Shown here: piece after piece, positions 1 to 6,429 of the stretch
Layout of the letters: each line of letters opens with the position of its first letter
Numbering within the stretch: position 1 is the first letter of the stretch
NCBI GenBank assembly: GCA_030539985.1
Contig: JAUNXD010000035.1
Coordinates: forward strand, 1-11,144
DNA from: Methanobrevibacter sp.
GTDB lineage: Archaea > Methanobacteriota > Methanobacteria > Methanobacteriales > Methanobacteriaceae
Reading direction: 5' to 3'
Length of the DNA: 11,144 nucleotides
The notes under the pieces: model-generated
The model's database searches: none
The model's input: only the letters and a program-made list of their open reading frames with translations
Told to the model about the DNA's origin: nothing
Translations under genes and position numbers: made by a program

Positions 1-2874
1 AAAAAACAAATTGTCATCAAGGGTGCACGTGAGCACAATCTGCAGGATATTGATGTCAGTGTCCCTCGTGATGAATTCATTGTAATTACTGGTCTTAGTG
101 GTTCCGGTAAGTCTTCATTGGCTTTTGATACAATTTATGCTGAAGGACAGCGTAGATATGTTGAATCATTGTCAGCTTATGCAAGGCAGTTTCTGGGGCA
201 GATGAAAAAGCCGGAAATGGAATCCATTGAAGGATTGTCTCCAGCTATCTCAATTGACCAGAAGACAACAAGGGAAAACCCAAGATCAACTGTAGGAACA
301 ATTACAGAAATTTATGATTATTTAAGGTTATTGTTTGCAAGAATCGGAATTCCTCATTGTCCTAACTGTGGAAAGGAAATTTCACAACAGACAATCGGCC
401 AAATTGGAGAATCAGTTATTGAAGAGGGTGAGGGAATTAAAATCCAGATTCTGTCCCCAATCGTAAGGGATAAAAAAGGCCAGTTCAAGGATGTTCTGGA
501 AGACCTTAGAAACAAGGGTTTTGTCAGAGTGCGTGTTGACGGTGAAATCCGTGATTTGGAAGAGGATATTGAACTTGCAAAGACATACAGGCACGATATC
601 GATGTTGTGGTCGACAGGCTGAAAATCAGAAAGGATGTTGACTTCAAAAGAAGGCTTGTTGACTCACTTGAAACCGCTGCGGAATTTGCAGGCGGTTTGA
701 TTACTGTTCTGTTTGATGACGGCAGCGAGGAGTATGAGAAAAAATACTCAGAGCATTTTGCCTGTGTGGACTGTGGAATAAACTTTGAAGAGCTGACTCC
801 AAGAATGTTTTCATTCAACGCTCCGCAGGGGGCATGTCCCGAATGTAACGGAATAGGTTCCAAAATGGAAATTGACCCTGATTTGATCGTTCCGGATAAG
901 ACATTGACATTAAATGAGGGAGCCATTGCACCATGGTCAAAATCATCCAAAAGAGAAAATTATTATTATCAGATGCTTGAAGCGGTTTCAAAGCATTTTA
1001 ACTTTAGTATGGATATTCCATTTAATGAATTGGACAAGGAATATCAAAACACCATCCTTTACGGTTGCAAGGATAAGATTCCATTCACATTTAAGAGAAG
1101 AAACAAGTCTTATATGGTGAACCGTAAGTTTGAAGGTGTAATTCCGAGAATGGAGAGATTATACTTTGAAACAAAATCCAATTACTCAAGAAAATACATT
1201 TCCAAATTCATGAGCGACAGAAAATGTCATGTCTGTGACGGTAAAAGATTAAGGCCGGAGGTATTGGCGGTTACCGTCGGAGATAAATCCATCATTGATG
1301 TTTGTGATTTGGCAATAAAGGATTCATATCAGTTTTTCCAGGATTTGGAATTGACAGAACGTGAAAACTTCATTGCAAAAGAAGTCTTAAAGGAAATTAA
1401 AGAGCGTTTAAGCTTTTTGGTTGAGGTGGGACTTGATTATCTGTCAATGTCAAGATCTTCAGGTACCCTTTCCGGTGGAGAGGCTCAAAGAATCAGATTG
1501 GCCACACAAATCGGTTCAGGCCTTGTTGGAGTTCTATACATTTTGGATGAGCCAAGTATCGGACTTCACCAAAGGGATAATATAAAACTCATTGAAGCGC
1601 TTAAAAGACTTAAGGATTTGGGAAACACCCTTGTGGTTGTGGAGCATGATGAGGAAACCATTTTATCTGCCGATCATGTTGTAGATATCGGTCCTGGTGC
1701 AGGTGAGCATGGCGGTAAGGTAGTGGCTCAGGGAACGCCACTGGACATTATGAACAATCCGGAATCAATCACAGGTCAATATATCTCAAGAGTTAAAAAG
1801 ATTGACATTCCTGAAAAAAGACGTGAAGGAAACGGTCAGTTTATTAAAATCATAGGTGCTGCCCAGAATAACCTCAAAGAAATCGATGTGGAAATTCCGT
1901 TAGGACTGTTTACCTGCGTTACCGGTGTCAGCGGTTCCGGTAAAAGCAGTCTGATTAATGAAATCCTCTACAAGGGAGCACAGGGAAAATTGTCTAAAAA
2001 ATTCATGTTTGCAGGCAAATACAAGGAAATTCAAGGGCTTGAAAATATTGATAAGGTTATTGCAATTGACCAGAAACCGATTGGAAGAACACCAAGATCA
2101 AATCCGGCAACCTATACTGGAGTATTTACCGATATTCGTGACCTGTTTGCAAACACTCCAGAATCAAAAGCGAGAGGCTACAAACCTGGAAGATTCTCCT
2201 TCAACGTTAAGGGAGGAAGATGTGAGGCCTGCTCAGGTGACGGTATAGTTCAAATTGAAATGCACTTTTTGGCCGATGTTTACGTTCCATGTGAAGTCTG
2301 CGGAGGCAAAAGGTACAATGAAGAGACTCTTGATATAAGATATAAAGGTAAAAATATCTATGAAGTCCTTGAAATGACTGTGGAAGAGGCTTTGGAGTTC
2401 TTTGAACATATTCCAAAAATCACCAAAAAGCTTCAGACATTATATGATGTCGGTTTGGGTTACATGAAAATAGGCCAGCCTGCAACTACACTTTCCGGTG
2501 GGGAAGCTCAAAGAATCAAGCTTGCAAAAGAATTGTCAAGAACCAGTACTGGTAAAACATTATATATTCTTGATGAACCGACAACCGGTCTTCACTTTGC
2601 AGACATTAAGAGACTGCTTGAAGTGTTGGCAAGATTGACTGATGCAGGCAATTCCGTAGTTGTCATTGAGCACAACCTGGATGTAATCAAAACTGCAGAC
2701 CACATTATAGATTTGGGTCCTGAAGGCGGTGACGGAGGCGGTCAGGTTATTGCTACCGGAACTCCTGAAGAGGTTTCCAAGTCCGGAACATATACTGGTG
2801 AGTTTTTAGAGCGCATGCTTAATGAAAACATCACTCCTTATGCAAAAGAACTTGTAGAAGACATTGGAAAATAA
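1..2874 (+). CDS. uvrA: UvrA, excinuclease ABC subunit A (5' end cut by window edge)
   Basis: UvrA is the damage-sensing ABC ATPase of nucleotide excision repair; as a dimer it scans DNA and loads UvrB, which then recruits UvrC. The reading frame is open from base 1 and homology begins at once, so only a few codons before the window are missing; 957 codons are present, about the usual family length. Counting from the first codon, visible motifs are Walker A at residues 31-39 (GLSGSGKSS), CxxC pairs at 120/123 and 409/412, a zinc finger at C255, C258, C279 and C282, ABC signature LSGGEAQR from 490, Walker B around D516-E517, second Walker A at 642-650, second zinc finger at C741, C744, C764 and C767, second signature from 831 and second Walker B around D858-E859. 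All key residues are intact. Archaeal UvrABC is generally regarded as acquired from bacteria. uvrB and uvrC are not in view. Confidence 0.98.
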   Translation, partial: KKQIVIKGAREHNLQDIDVSVPRDEFIVITGLSGSGKSSLAFDTIYAEGQRRYVESLSAYARQFLGQMKKPEMESIEGLSPAISIDQKTTRENPRSTVGTITEIYDYLRLLFARIGIPHCPNCGKEISQQTIGQIGESVIEEGEGIKIQILSPIVRDKKGQFKDVLEDLRNKGFVRVRVDGEIRDLEEDIELAKTYRHDIDVVVDRLKIRKDVDFKRRLVDSLETAAEFAGGLITVLFDDGSEEYEKKYSEHFACVDCGINFEELTPRMFSFNAPQGACPECNGIGSKMEIDPDLIVPDKTLTLNEGAIAPWSKSSKRENYYYQMLEAVSKHFNFSMDIPFNELDKEYQNTILYGCKDKIPFTFKRRNKSYMVNRKFEGVIPRMERLYFETKSNYSRKYISKFMSDRKCHVCDGKRLRPEVLAVTVGDKSIIDVCDLAIKDSYQFFQDLELTERENFIAKEVLKEIKERLSFLVEVGLDYLSMSRSSGTLSGGEAQRIRLATQIGSGLVGVLYILDEPSIGLHQRDNIKLIEALKRLKDLGNTLVVVEHDEETILSADHVVDIGPGAGEHGGKVVAQGTPLDIMNNPESITGQYISRVKKIDIPEKRREGNGQFIKIIGAAQNNLKEIDVEIPLGLFTCVTGVSGSGKSSLINEILYKGAQGKLSKKFMFAGKYKEIQGLENIDKVIAIDQKPIGRTPRSNPATYTGVFTDIRDLFANTPESKARGYKPGRFSFNVKGGRCEACSGDGIVQIEMHFLADVYVPCEVCGGKRYNEETLDIRYKGKNIYEVLEMTVEEALEFFEHIPKITKKLQTLYDVGLGYMKIGQPATTLSGGEAQRIKLAKELSRTSTGKTLYILDEPTTGLHFADIKRLLEVLARLTDAGNSVVVIEHNLDVIKTADHIIDLGPEGGDGGGQVIATGTPEEVSKSGTYTGEFLERMLNENITPYAKELVEDIGK

Positions 2875-2892
2875 CAATCTCTTCTATTTTTT
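2855..2892 (+). terminator. Hairpin plus T-tract at the end of uvrA
   Basis: The arms 2855-2866 and 2875-2886 pair over 11 base pairs with one internal C-C mismatch, leaving an 8-base loop (2867-2874) that holds the TAA stop of uvrA. Six T residues follow directly at 2887-2892. Archaeal termination depends mainly on T-tracts, so the T run is the firmer part of the call; the stem may instead protect the 3' end. Function is inferred. Confidence 0.55.
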
Positions 2893-3026
2893 ATTATTTA
2901 TCATAATTTTCAGTAATAATCTTGTTCAATCTACATATTTTTTAATTTGATTGTTATATAACTATTTACTTCTTTTTTAAAAAAATTATATCATTTAAAA
3001 CATTTTTTCAGAAAAATTTAAATAAA

Positions 3027-3034
3027 TTTATATA
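3027..3034 (+). promoter_or_regulatory. Candidate TATA box for the DUF2193-aqpM unit
   Basis: TTTATATA lies in the 237-base AT-rich stretch between the uvrA terminator and the next gene, and resembles an archaeal TATA box. Transcription would be expected to start roughly 25 bases downstream, near 3055-3060, giving a leader of about 70 bases. A second candidate is the TTTAAATAATAT stretch around 3078-3089. The composition makes TATA-like words common here, so the choice is uncertain. Apart from this and the repeats at 3062-3115, nothing recognisable was seen between 2893 and 3129. Confidence 0.4.
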
Positions 3035-3061
3035 TTTTACTGAATAAAATTTTAATCAACA

Positions 3062-3115
3062 CTATTGATAGTTAACTTTAAATAATATTTGAGCTATTGA
3101 TAGTATACCTATCAG
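3062..3115 (+). repeat. Direct and inverted repeats before the DUF2193 gene (possible operator)
   Basis: CTATTGATAG occurs at 3062-3071 and again at 3094-3103, 32 bases apart, which is close to three helical turns. Each copy is itself an imperfect dyad (CTAT-TG-ATAG). The second copy also forms an inverted repeat, TGATAG at 3098-3103 with CTATCA at 3109-3114, ending five bases before the ribosome binding site. This layout, between the likely TATA box and the start codon, would suit a repressor operator or an RNA-level control element. No known regulator was matched to it. Confidence 0.5.
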
Positions 3116-3129
3116 TTAAGGTGATTGAA

Positions 3130-4629
3130 ATGAGAGAGTTATATGAAAAAATGATTAACGAGTCAATGGCTGCTCAAAAGGCAGACATTTCCGTTATATC
3201 ACAAAACAGGTACAATGACTTTAAAATAACCGATGCAAAACCATATGCCGATGCAGTATCTGGCATGAAAGCATTGGACAACCAGGCAGAATCCGTTATC
3301 AACCTTCACAAGGACTCTGTTAAAAACCATTTTGAGATCTTATCTTCTATTACTGACACTTTAAAATGTGAAGATGATCCGTTCATTGAACATTTCCAGA
3401 CTCCTCCGGTTTTGGAAATATTATGCGAAGAGGATGGCGAATTTGCAGACAGCCTAGATAAGTTCATAAAGGCAATTGCCGATAATGAAGCAATCGTTGC
3501 AAAAGAATCCATCAGAAGATACGGCGGATTTTACGGACCTACATGTGTGGTTGACTTTGCACTGATGCCTGGAAGTACAAGTAATGTCGTAAATCAGATA
3601 TTGCAGAAAACCGACATTCCTGTTGCCCACAAACAGGCCATCTTATCTGCAAAATCATGGGGTATGAACACCTCCTATGGTATCGGGGATGCATTTGCAA
3701 ATGCTATCGAAGCGGGAGCAACTGCAGCAGAAGCAACAGAAAAGGAAATTGCAACATTGCAAAACATCTACAAAAACCCTATTGAAGCACAAGGGGAACT
3801 TATGGATGATGCTGACCACACTTCCTTTGACGTAAGGGATTACATGAACAAGTACAAAAAGGCAATGACATCAACAGTTAAGGCTGCAATGGATGATGGA
3901 GTGCACTATGGAAACATCGTAACCGTTCCTGCATACTGTGTAGGTGATATCGGACACCATATCGGCCAGTCCACATACAACATGTGCAAGGATGACGTTA
4001 CCCTTGCAATAGTTGAGGCAACAGCCGATGTAATCGGTTCCACATTAACATCCAACCTTGACAATTACAAATCAGAATTTGACGTATTGAAATTGGCAAC
4101 AGGTTCATCCGCATGTGCAACTGAATTCATTTTGGAACTTGACGGATTCAATGCACCGATGGTTGTAGATTTATTCTCCAAAAGGTTCCATAACTTCGTA
4201 CAGCAATACCCAACAAGAGGAGCTGCCGCCGAACTTCACAACTGTGACTTCATGGACATGATTTACAGAGGATTCAATGCAATAAGCTCAGCCAGAAAAT
4301 TCAGGGCAGGTACCGGCGGAGAGCTTGCACCTAAAATCAATGGCATGACTGTTGATTTAAGTCCAATTCTGGCCAATGAAACAGTAATGAATCCTCAAAG
4401 ATACACATATCCTGCATGTGCAATAACAGTAAGGTTCTCCTCACTCATGAGACTTGCGGACTACCCATGTCTTTTAACCTCAGAGCCTATTACAGCAACA
4501 ATGATGACAAACATCATTGCACTTAATAAAGGCGCTCCCGGATCACCTGTAAGAGGATGTAAAAACTGTGCAGCTGCATCACTTGTTGATAACAAACACG
4601 AATACTGTCAATGGAGAGAGTCAGTATAG
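3130..4629 (+). CDS. DUF2193-like methanogen protein of unknown function
   Basis: This 499-residue protein resembles the DUF2193 family, which is found mostly in methanogenic archaea and has no established function; the family name is given from recall and is moderately sure. It looks soluble, with no signal peptide or membrane segment. It carries many Cys and His residues: C270 followed by H276-H277, C329 in a TGSSAC stretch, H370 and C372 in LHNC, and a C-terminal cluster C477, C480, H490 and C493. These could bind a metal or cluster, but that is inference. The start is ATG 3130, because GGTGAT at 3120-3125 lies four bases before it; an in-frame TTG at 3097 has no such site and falls in the repeat region. 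The aquaporin gene begins 9 bases after the stop with no terminator between, so both are probably on one mRNA. The leader repeats suggest regulated expression. Confidence 0.75.
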   Translation: MRELYEKMINESMAAQKADISVISQNRYNDFKITDAKPYADAVSGMKALDNQAESVINLHKDSVKNHFEILSSITDTLKCEDDPFIEHFQTPPVLEILCEEDGEFADSLDKFIKAIADNEAIVAKESIRRYGGFYGPTCVVDFALMPGSTSNVVNQILQKTDIPVAHKQAILSAKSWGMNTSYGIGDAFANAIEAGATAAEATEKEIATLQNIYKNPIEAQGELMDDADHTSFDVRDYMNKYKKAMTSTVKAAMDDGVHYGNIVTVPAYCVGDIGHHIGQSTYNMCKDDVTLAIVEATADVIGSTLTSNLDNYKSEFDVLKLATGSSACATEFILELDGFNAPMVVDLFSKRFHNFVQQYPTRGAAAELHNCDFMDMIYRGFNAISSARKFRAGTGGELAPKINGMTVDLSPILANETVMNPQRYTYPACAITVRFSSLMRLADYPCLLTSEPITATMMTNIIALNKGAPGSPVRGCKNCAAASLVDNKHEYCQWRESV

Positions 4630-4634
4630 GCGAT
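4629..4634 (+). promoter_or_regulatory. Ribosome binding site that sets the aqpM start
   Basis: GGCGAT, one base off the GGTGAT sites used by neighbouring genes, begins on the last base of the DUF2193 stop codon. It sits four bases before ATG 4639, the same spacing as at 3120-3125 and 9014-9019. The earlier ATG at 4633 overlaps the site itself and is therefore unlikely to be the start. Confidence 0.7.
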
Positions 4635-4638
4635 GAAA

Positions 4639-5412
4639 ATGACTTGCAATATAAGAAAAAAATTCTTTGCAGAACTTCTGGGAACATTTTTCCTTGTGTT
4701 TTTCGGTACCGGTTCAGCAGTAGTGACCCTTTTGATTTCAGACAGCATCACTCCAGGTGCTGCCGGAATCGGTCTTTTGGGCGGACTTGGTGACTGGATT
4801 GCAATCGCATTGGTGTTCGGTCTGACCGTAATGATATGCATATATGTGTTTGGAAAGATTTCCGGGGCACACTTAAATCCTGCCGTAACAATTGGGCTTC
4901 TTGTAACCAAAAACATTGCCCTAATCGACAGCATCTATTATATTGTCGCACAGGCAATCGGTGCATGTCTGGGAAGTATTGCACTGTTTTTATGCCTTGG
5001 AGCTCCGGCAGTAACCATCGGAGGACTGGGAGCAACAGCGCCTGGCCTTGGCGTAAGCTACATGCAGGCAATGTTTGCAGAGTTTTTAGGAACATTTTTC
5101 CTTATGATGGTTGTAATGGGTGTGGCTGTTGATAAAAAGGCGGAACCTGGATTTGCCGGAATATCAATAGGTATGACAGTGGCTGCGGTAATTGCAGTTT
5201 TAGGCGCTTTCACCGGTGCTTCAATCAACCCTGCACGTACATTCGGACCATATCTGATGGATATGATTTTAGGGGGCCAGAACCTCTGGGCATTCTTCCC
5301 AATATATCTTGTCGGACCTATTCTTGGTGCAATATGTGCAGCGTTCGCTTATGCATACCTTGCTAAAGACAGTGGAGTCTGTGAACTTCCACAACCATTC
5401 AATGATGAATAA
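4639..5412 (+). CDS. aqpM: AqpM-type aquaporin (MIP family channel)
   Basis: A 257-residue membrane channel of the major intrinsic protein family, close in pattern to the methanogen aquaporin AqpM, which passes water and, less well, glycerol and is discussed as a route for small gases. Six hydrophobic helices are visible, at about 10-33, 52-73, 98-120, 142-164, 170-190 and 215-240. The two pore motifs are NPA at 80-82 and NPA-R at 197-200. By spacing from these, the aromatic/arginine filter is F60, I185, A194 and R200: Ile replaces the His typical of strict water channels, as in AqpM, while Ala stands where AqpM is recalled to have Ser. The two halves still share a near-identical helix start (AE.LGTFFL). 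The gene follows the DUF2193 gene after 9 bases, suggesting a shared mRNA and linked role. The start at 4639 fits both the ribosome site and AqpM's N-terminal length. Confidence 0.93.
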   Translation: MTCNIRKKFFAELLGTFFLVFFGTGSAVVTLLISDSITPGAAGIGLLGGLGDWIAIALVFGLTVMICIYVFGKISGAHLNPAVTIGLLVTKNIALIDSIYYIVAQAIGACLGSIALFLCLGAPAVTIGGLGATAPGLGVSYMQAMFAEFLGTFFLMMVVMGVAVDKKAEPGFAGISIGMTVAAVIAVLGAFTGASINPARTFGPYLMDMILGGQNLWAFFPIYLVGPILGAICAAFAYAYLAKDSGVCELPQPFNDE

Positions 5413-5446
5413 TTCATTTGAATTATTCTTTTTTTCTATTTTTTTT
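5407..5446 (+). terminator. Strong hairpin/T-tract terminator after aqpM
   Basis: A perfect 9-bp stem (5407-5415 with 5420-5428) and a 4-base loop are followed by two T-tracts, 5429-5435 and 5439-5446. The aqpM stop codon TAA (5410-5412) lies inside the 5' arm. The form is that of a classical intrinsic terminator and closes the DUF2193-aqpM unit. Confidence 0.75.
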
Positions 5447-5455
5447 AGACAAATT

Positions 5456-5497
5456 ATTTTAATTAAGATATACTAATATTAAAATTAATTAGGTGAT
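5456..5497 (+). promoter_or_regulatory. Promoter region and GGTGAT site of the DUF368 gene
   Basis: An AT-rich stretch holds TATA-like words (GATATACTAATAT around 5467-5479) and an 8-bp AT-only inverted repeat (5456-5463 with 5478-5485) that may be chance. GGTGAT at 5492-5497 lies three bases before the TTG start and pairs fully with the 3' end of archaeal 16S rRNA. With a terminator just upstream, the DUF368 gene probably has its own promoter here. Confidence 0.45.
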
Positions 5498-5500
5498 AAT

Positions 5501-6370
5501 TTGAATTTTAACATTAAGGAAGCTTTTTTAATATTTATTCGTGGAGTCCTGATGGGCTCAGCAGATATTGTTCCGGGAGTTTCAGGTGGGACAATAGCAC
5601 TGATTACAGGAATTTACGCTCATTTGGTAGAGGCAATAAGTAATATCAGGTTCGGTTTTATAAAACCGTTGCTTAAGGGAGATTTCAGTGGTTTCATATC
5701 AGGAATCCGTGAGGAAATTGACTTCAAATTCTTTATACCATTGGTATTGGGTATAGGTGTTGCGTTTCTCACCCTTGCAAAAGTTGTGACTTATTGCATG
5801 GATGTGCATACCGCATTGACCTATTCGTTTTTCCTGGGTTTGATTATAGCTTCAGCTGTTATCTTATTTAGAAAACTCAATGAAATCAACTTGAAAAACA
5901 TACTGTTTGCATTAATCGGAGCAGTATTGACATTCATATTTGTCAGTCTTAATCCGATTGCGGCAAATCATTCATTGCCTATTTTATTCGTTTCAGGTAT
6001 GATAGCAATATGTGCAATGATTCTGCCAGGTATTTCAGGTTCATTCCTGCTTTTATTGTTGGGTCAGTACAAATACATGCTGAATGCGCTTCACCAGCTT
6101 CATTTCACTGAAATCATCGTTTTTGTAGTTGGTGCGCTAATTGGTATTTTGGGATTTTCAAAAATACTCAATTATCTGCTTAAGAATCATGAAGAGGTAA
6201 CAATGGCATTTTTGATTGGAGTAATGCTTGGATCTCTAAAGGTTCCTGGTGTTGAAGTTGCAAATGCGGTCGGATTGAACTTTGCAGGTTTGCTTCCATG
6301 TCTTATTGTTGCTGTTATAGGTTTTGCTTTAATAATTATCTTAGAGACAAGATTTGATTACATGGAGTAG
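5501..6370 (+). CDS. DUF368 membrane protein, probable polyprenyl-phosphate translocase (PopT-like)
   Basis: This 289-residue integral membrane protein belongs to the DUF368 family. Bacterial members (PopT) were shown to help return undecaprenyl phosphate across the membrane, recycling the lipid carrier for wall synthesis. Seen here are the paired family signatures, PGVSGGT at 25-31 and PGISGS at 176-181, each in a membrane-embedded stretch, an arrangement that suggests two related halves; several further hydrophobic helices lie between and after them. By inference the archaeal protein would move a polyprenyl or dolichyl phosphate used for pseudomurein or surface glycans. The start is TTG 5501, supported by GGTGAT three bases upstream; the first in-frame ATG is residue 18, inside the first hydrophobic segment. 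It is flanked by terminators and so appears to be a single-gene unit. The family call is firm, the substrate is not shown by the sequence. Confidence 0.9.
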   Translation: MNFNIKEAFLIFIRGVLMGSADIVPGVSGGTIALITGIYAHLVEAISNIRFGFIKPLLKGDFSGFISGIREEIDFKFFIPLVLGIGVAFLTLAKVVTYCMDVHTALTYSFFLGLIIASAVILFRKLNEINLKNILFALIGAVLTFIFVSLNPIAANHSLPILFVSGMIAICAMILPGISGSFLLLLLGQYKYMLNALHQLHFTEIIVFVVGALIGILGFSKILNYLLKNHEEVTMAFLIGVMLGSLKVPGVEVANAVGLNFAGLLPCLIVAVIGFALIIILETRFDYME

Positions 6371-6393
6371 TCAAATCAGATTCCTTTTTTTTT
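6351..6393 (+). terminator. Hairpin and T-tract at the end of the DUF368 gene
   Basis: Arms 6351-6360 and 6368-6377 pair over ten positions, one of them a G-U wobble, with a 7-base loop. The stop codon TAG (6368-6370) lies in the 3' arm. Nine T residues follow at 6385-6393, seven bases after the stem. The T run probably terminates transcription; the gap makes the stem's part in it less certain. Confidence 0.55.
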
Positions 6394-6429
6394 AAAACTT
6401 ATTAACAATTAAAAATATAATTAAATACA
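6391..6429 (+). promoter_or_regulatory. Promoter region of the helicase operon, probably leaderless
   Basis: The 39 bases before ATG 6430 are almost all A and T and contain no GGTGAT-like site. An in-frame TAA at 6418-6420 rules out an earlier start. TATA-like words (TTTAAAACTTATTAA, 6391-6405) lie about 25-35 bases before the ATG, which would place transcription start at or just before the start codon. This suggests a leaderless or very short-leader mRNA. Confidence 0.4.

Noticed and set aside
118..120. TTG as the start of uvrA
   Set aside because: It falls after the first Walker A motif; the frame is open to base 1 with clear UvrA sequence, so the true start is before the window.
354..950. 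Antisense open frame of 198 codons within uvrA
   Set aside because: It lies wholly opposite conserved UvrA sequence, has a Ser-rich translation with no motif, and has no separate promoter or ribosome site; it is a shadow of the coding strand.
3097..3129. TTG-started N-terminal extension of the DUF2193-like protein
   Set aside because: It would cover the repeat and ribosome site region, has no upstream GGTGAT, and a well-placed ATG follows at 3130.
2893..3129. Riboswitch or small RNA in the longest intergenic stretch
   Set aside because: Apart from the short repeats there is no GC-containing multi-helix structure or known riboswitch core; the sequence is mostly low-complexity AT.
5456..5485. 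AT-only inverted repeat before the DUF368 gene as an operator
   Set aside because: Eight-base arms of only A and T are expected by chance in such DNA, and no second copy was seen.
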